64,000 nt of DNA from Caballeronia sp. NK8 (GTDB lineage Bacteria; Pseudomonadota; Gammaproteobacteria; Burkholderiales; Burkholderiaceae), in NCBI RefSeq assembly GCF_018408855.1, contig NZ_AP024323.1, positions 620,001 through 684,000 of the forward strand, read 5' to 3'. The notes beneath the pieces are model-generated. The model saw only the letters and a program-made list of their open reading frames with translations. It did not search any database and was not told the origin of the DNA. A program made the translations under genes and the position numbers. Below are positions 60,702-64,000 of the stretch, one piece after another (positions within the stretch are counted from its first letter, which is position 1; each line of letters begins with the position of its first letter).

Positions 60702-61811
60702 ATGAATGCATCCCCCACGTCCACGACTTCCGCCACCGAACAGCGCATCGCCGCCGACACGCTGCACGCCTATGTCCGCGCGATCTTCGAATCCGCCGGC
60801 AGCGCGCCGCGTGAGGCAGAACTGGTCGCGGATCACCTCGTGATGGCGAATCTGTCGGGCCACGATTCACATGGCGTCGGCATGATCCCGCGCTATGTCG
60901 CCTCGTTCGGCGAGGGCCAGTTGAAGCTCAATACGCACGCCGAGATCGTGCGCGACGCAGGCGCGGTGCTGACCGTCGATGGCCGCAAGGGCTTCGGGCA
61001 GGTCGTTGCCTTCGAGGCGATGGAACATGGCATCGAGCGCGCGAAGAAGCTTGGCGTGTGCGCGGTCGGGTTGCGCAACGCACATCACATCGGGCGCATC
61101 GGCCATTGGGCGGAGCAGTGCGCGAAAGCGGGGCTCGTGTCGTTCCACTTCGTCAACGTGGCGGGCGATCCGCTCGTCGCGCCGTTCGGCGGCATCGACC
61201 GGCGTTTCGGCACGAATCCGTTCTGCGCCGCGTATCCGCGCGACGGCAAGAGCCCGCTCGTGCTCGATTTCGCGACGGCCGGCATCGCGTACGGCAAGAC
61301 GCGCGTCGCCTACAACAAGGGCGTGAAAGTCGCGCCGGGCATGCTGCTCGATCACGAAGGCAAGCCGACCGTCGAGCCGAAGGTGATGCACGAAGAGCCG
61401 TTCGGCGCGCTCACCGCGTTCGGGCTGCACAAGGGTTCGGGGCTCGCCGCGCTGTGCGAGATTTTCGGCGGGGCGCTGTCGGGCGGCTACACGACGCACG
61501 ACAGCACGCTCGAGCAGTCGAGCGCGATCATCAACTGCATGACCTCGGTGATTCTCGATCCGAACGCGTTCGACGCACCCGCCGCGCAAGCGGAAGCCGA
61601 AGCATTCCTCGAATGGATGAAGGCGTCGCCGCGCGCGGAAGGCGTCGATGCGATCTACGCGCCGGGCGAGCCGGAAGAGGCGCGTCGCGCGGACCGCACG
61701 GCGAACGGTATCGCCATCGATCCGACGACCTGGAAGCAGATTCGCGATTCGGCTGCGACGTCGGGCATGCCGCAAGCGCAAATCGAACAGTTCGCAACCG
61801 CGCTGAAGTAA
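60702..61811 (+). CDS. Malate/L-lactate dehydrogenase (Ldh2/YlbC family)
   Basis: 369 residues from ATG 60702, preceded by AAGGAG. Signature segments include VMANLSGHDSHGVGMIPRYV, RNAHHIGRIGHWAEQC (His), GTNPFCAAYPRDGKSPLVLDFATAGIAYGK and HKGSGLAALCEIFGGALSGG. The type II malate/lactate dehydrogenase fold (Ldh2) uses NAD(P)H on 2-oxo or 2-hydroxy acids, also ureidoglycolate in some members. It is framed by two CTGG/CCAG dyads at 60602 and 61834. It is the only gene of its transcription unit here. Confidence 0.9.
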   Translation: MNASPTSTTSATEQRIAADTLHAYVRAIFESAGSAPREAELVADHLVMANLSGHDSHGVGMIPRYVASFGEGQLKLNTHAEIVRDAGAVLTVDGRKGFGQVVAFEAMEHGIERAKKLGVCAVGLRNAHHIGRIGHWAEQCAKAGLVSFHFVNVAGDPLVAPFGGIDRRFGTNPFCAAYPRDGKSPLVLDFATAGIAYGKTRVAYNKGVKVAPGMLLDHEGKPTVEPKVMHEEPFGALTAFGLHKGSGLAALCEIFGGALSGGYTTHDSTLEQSSAIINCMTSVILDPNAFDAPAAQAEAEAFLEWMKASPRAEGVDAIYAPGEPEEARRADRTANGIAIDPTTWKQIRDSAATSGMPQAQIEQFATALK

Positions 61812-61827
61812 TTCGCCGACGGCGTGC

Positions 61828-61858
61828 GCGGCAAATTGGTCAAGCCAGTTTGCCGCGC
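61828..61858. repeat. Inverted repeat after Ldh2-type gene, containing AATTGGTCAAGCCAGTT
   Basis: GCGGCAAATTGG and CCAGTTTGCCGC pair (one G-T) around a short loop, 17 bases after the dehydrogenase stop and just before the convergent epimerase stop. No T tract. It may act as a weak bidirectional terminator or as a second GntR-type site. Confidence 0.5.
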
Positions 61859-61867
61859 CGATCGCGA

Positions 61868-62764
61868 TCAGCCGACCATATCCTTCTCGATCCACTCGAC
61901 GACGGACGTGCGCTTCGGCTGCCAGCCGAGCATCTCGCGCGTGCGCTTGCTGCGCACGCGGCTGTTCGAGCCGAGCCCGTACGAGGCCATTTCATAGCCC
62001 CATTCCTCGATCGCGTCGTCGAGCGGCCAGTCCTCAGGCCCGCGCAGGTTCAGCGCCTTCGCCATCGCGGCGGTCATGTCGCGAAATTGCGCCTCGCCGC
62101 TTTCGACGAAATAGAACGTCCCCGCCGGAGATTTCTCCAGCGCGAGTCGATAGATCGCGACGACATCGTCGATATGCACGTTCGACCAGATATTCAGTCC
62201 GCGTCCCACGTGGCGCACGATGCCGCTCTTCTTCGCCTGCCGTTCCAGACGCGGCAACTGCACGCTCGTCGCGTCCGGCACCGCGCCGTGGCCGTAGATC
62301 AGCGTGTTGCAGAGCACGGCCGAGCGCACGCCGCGCTGCGCCGCTGCGAGCACGAGATTGTCGATCGCCACGCGCGGCGCCTTGTCGGGCGTCGGCTCGG
62401 GCAGGTCGTCCTCGGTGTAGATGTTGTCCGACGCCTCGCCGCCCGACGCGTCGCCGACGATGCTCGAACCGCTCGTATGCAGAAACGGCTTGTTCGACCC
62501 TTCCAGCGCGCCGATCAGCGCCTCGACCGCGCCGCGATGATCGCTGCTCGCCGCGTTGATGACCGCGTCGGCGGCACGGGCTTCGGCAACGAGCAGCGCC
62601 GTGTCGTCCAGACTACCGATCACCGGTTCGATGTTCAGGCGCTTCAGATCGTCGGCCTGCTCCGCGCGCCGGATGAGCCCGCGCACGCGATGTCCGTCGC
62701 GCGCGAGTCCCGCCGCAATCGATCCGCCGATGAAACCGCCCGCGCCCGTAATGAAGATGTTCAT
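61868..62764 (-). CDS. NAD-dependent epimerase/dehydratase family protein
   Basis: 298 residues from ATG 62764, with GGAG upstream; an in-frame ATG at 62788 lies before the ribosome-binding site. The Rossmann start is MNIFITGAGGFIGGSIAAGL (GAGGFIG). It continues FLHTSGSSIVGD, then NTLIYGHG where Tyr and the preceding residues sit near the usual YxxxK site, and VHIDDVVAIYRLALE. It is an atypical extended SDR, similar to reductases acting on sugar nucleotides or small carbonyls. It converges with the Ldh2-type gene. Confidence 0.82.
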   Translation of the reverse strand: MNIFITGAGGFIGGSIAAGLARDGHRVRGLIRRAEQADDLKRLNIEPVIGSLDDTALLVAEARAADAVINAASSDHRGAVEALIGALEGSNKPFLHTSGSSIVGDASGGEASDNIYTEDDLPEPTPDKAPRVAIDNLVLAAAQRGVRSAVLCNTLIYGHGAVPDATSVQLPRLERQAKKSGIVRHVGRGLNIWSNVHIDDVVAIYRLALEKSPAGTFYFVESGEAQFRDMTAAMAKALNLRGPEDWPLDDAIEEWGYEMASYGLGSNSRVRSKRTREMLGWQPKRTSVVEWIEKDMVG

Positions 62765-62905
62765 GTTTGTGCTCCATTGAATGTTCAAACTACGATGGGC
62801 ACAGTATGAGCCGCTTCGACTTTCGCAAAAACGGTGATAGTCTCAAATGAAACTTGACTCAGAATCAACAATCCGCAACTGAGCTGCACTCAACCCGAAC
62901 CGACG

Positions 62906-63298
62906 ATGCCACCGATCGAAACCATCAATGCACCCGGCCTGCCGATTCCCGCCGGCCACTACAGTCACGCGACGCGCGCGGGCAATCTCGTCTGCGTGTC
63001 CGGCCAGTTGCCGATCCGCCCCGACGGCACGCATACCGGCGACCTGCCGTTCGAAGCGCAGGCCGAACAGACGCTCGCCAATCTGCGCACCGTGCTCGAA
63101 GCGGCGGGCGCGCGCCTGACGGATTGCATCGAAGTGACGGTGTATCTCGTTGGCGTGGAGCACTGGAAGACGTTCAACGAGATCTACGCGCGCCACTTCG
63201 GCGACAGGAAGCCGGCGCGCGCCGTCGTACCCGTCGGCGCGTTGCACTACGGCTATCTGCTCGAAATTGCCGCGCGCGCGTGGGTCGAGCACGCGTAG
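62906..63298 (+). CDS. RidA/YjgF family protein (atypical)
   Basis: 130 residues starting MPPIETINAPGLPIPAGHYS. The Rid core reads GNLVCVSGQLPIRPDGTHTGDLPFEAQAEQTLANLRTVLEAAGA and VEHWKTFNEIYARHFGDRKPARAVVPVGALHYGYLLEIAARA. In classical RidA the imine-hydrolysing Arg lies in the segment VARLPKG; here it reads VGALHYG, so that Arg is absent. It therefore belongs to a Rid subgroup without the usual deaminase residue. It may bind a small molecule or act on a different substrate. Confidence 0.85.
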   Translation: MPPIETINAPGLPIPAGHYSHATRAGNLVCVSGQLPIRPDGTHTGDLPFEAQAEQTLANLRTVLEAAGARLTDCIEVTVYLVGVEHWKTFNEIYARHFGDRKPARAVVPVGALHYGYLLEIAARAWVEHA

Positions 63299-63301
63299 CC
63301 G

Positions 63302-64000
63302 CTACGCCAGATCCAGCGATTTCGTCAGATCGCCGAGCGGCGGCTGGCCGTTCGCGGCGAACGCGCGATCCCGGTTCGCCACGCCGTCGAGCGGCGCGAG
63401 ATCGTGCACGCGCGAGATGAAGCGCAGGATCGAGTTGGTGTCGTACACGGTGTGATCGACATAGCCCTTTTTTGCGAACGGCGAGATCACGAGCGCGGGA
63501 ATGCGCGAGCCCGGCCCCCAGCGGTCGCCCTTCGGCGGAGCGACGTGGTCCCACCAGCCGCCGTTTTCGTCGACGGTCACGATCACGACCGTGTTCTGCC
63601 ACTGCGGCCCGCGCCGGATGTGCTCGATCACGTTCGTGATATGCCGGTCGCCCGAGGCAACATCGGCGTAACCCGCGTGCATGTTGAGATTGCCCTGCGG
63701 CTTGTAGAACGTGACGGCCGGCAGACGGCCCGCGTCGATGTCCGCGAGCAGCTTGTTCGTCGATGGATCGTCGCCCAGACCCGCGTCCCGCAGGTGCCGG
63801 GCGCGCGCCGCCGTGCCCGGCGCATAGTTCGCGAAGTAGTTGAACGGCTGATGGTGGTACTGAAAATCCGGCACCGCGCCGGTATCGCGATGCTCCAGCG
63901 CGTATTGCCACGCGCCGCTATACCAGGCCCAGTCGATGTTCTTGTCCGACAGCCGGTCGCCGATGGTCGCGTAGCTCTGCGGTGGCAGCACGAGCGCATT
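63302..64000 (-). CDS. AcpA/phospholipase-C-type phosphoesterase, C-terminal part
   Basis: The minus-strand frame runs from the stop near 63302 to the window edge, so the N-terminus is missing; the GTG at 63991 is internal, because the frame continues to read N-A-L before it. Typical segments are YATIGDRLSDKNIDWAWYSG, DAGRLPAVTFYKPQGNLNMHAGYADV and VVIVTVDENGGWWDHVAPPKG, the metal-binding DENGGxxDH signature of acid phosphatase AcpA and phospholipase C. It likely hydrolyses phosphate esters in the periplasm or outside. It ends 4 bases after the convergent RidA-like gene. Confidence 0.88.
   Translation of the reverse strand, partial: NALVLPPQSYATIGDRLSDKNIDWAWYSGAWQYALEHRDTGAVPDFQYHHQPFNYFANYAPGTAARARHLRDAGLGDDPSTNKLLADIDAGRLPAVTFYKPQGNLNMHAGYADVASGDRHITNVIEHIRRGPQWQNTVVIVTVDENGGWWDHVAPPKGDRWGPGSRIPALVISPFAKKGYVDHTVYDTNSILRFISRVHDLAPLDGVANRDRAFAANGQPPLGDLTKSLDLA

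Noticed and set aside
61058..62809. 583-residue plus-strand frame over the Ldh2-type and epimerase genes
   Set aside because: Out-of-frame in the first gene and antisense to the second; composition is shadow-like.

Overview
The window is GC-rich, densely coded and free of tRNA, rRNA, insertion sequences and CRISPR. Gene content points to a beta-proteobacterium of the Burkholderiaceae, probably Paraburkholderia, Caballeronia or Burkholderia. The indicators are a phasin, a one-piece phosphoketolase, an mprF-acvB pair, a trimeric autotransporter with an extended signal peptide, a BKACE enzyme and many IclR/GntR/LysR-controlled catabolic islands. The genus is inferred from gene content, not from a marker gene.

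Left part (1-20000): A truncated NAD-dependent epimerase (minus) diverges from a tightly overlapped operon of two paralogous KstD-like FAD dehydrogenases, a NIPSNAP protein and a TIM-barrel isomerase, followed by an IclR regulator. A near-consensus IclR palindrome lies in the divergent promoter. Next come a RelB/RelE-type toxin-antitoxin pair, an orphan cytochrome P450, and an XRE-cupin regulator divergent from an AmaB-type aldehyde dehydrogenase plus FAD amine oxidase (probable pipecolate/lysine arm) with a 20-bp perfect palindrome between them. A 63-aa orphan protein is followed by a long hairpin and a terminator (possible small RNA). A PaaI-like thioesterase, a LysR regulator and a CoA-transferase/HMG-CoA-lyase/MFS group follow, and a bidirectional terminator separates them from phosphoketolase (minus, TTG start).

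Middle (20000-37700): GMA12-type glycosyltransferase, Lhr helicase, a 71-aa protein with a double-glycine leader-like N-terminus, a membrane Ser/Thr kinase with a DUF4384-like domain, a methyltransferase, a phasin and small proteins of unknown function. These are followed by a zinc alcohol dehydrogenase overlapping a Crp/Fnr regulator, an OmpR/EnvZ-like two-component pair, secreted small proteins, a DUF3303 protein and a BKACE enzyme.

Right part (37700-64000): An AT-richer leader precedes a 1316-residue trimeric autotransporter whose stalk is a nested 14/18-residue repeat. A GntR/FCD regulator faces a five-gene operon (solute-binding protein, ATPase, two permeases, aldose-1-epimerase-like protein) across a region carrying two GTTGT-N3-ACAAC palindromes and one CTGGTTAAAACCAG palindrome. 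A degenerate receiver protein diverges from a NarL-type response regulator. Two convergent lipoproteins, the mprF-acvB lipid operon, a DUF1993 protein, an oxidoreductase-like small protein, an Ntn acylase lipoprotein, an M20 peptidase, a Ldh2-type dehydrogenase, an epimerase, a RidA-like protein and a truncated AcpA-type phosphoesterase complete the window.

The strongest unexplained signals are regulatory palindromes tied to neighbouring regulators, the double-glycine peptide, the hairpin/terminator unit after the 63-aa gene, and the FAD-dehydrogenase catabolic island of unknown substrate.
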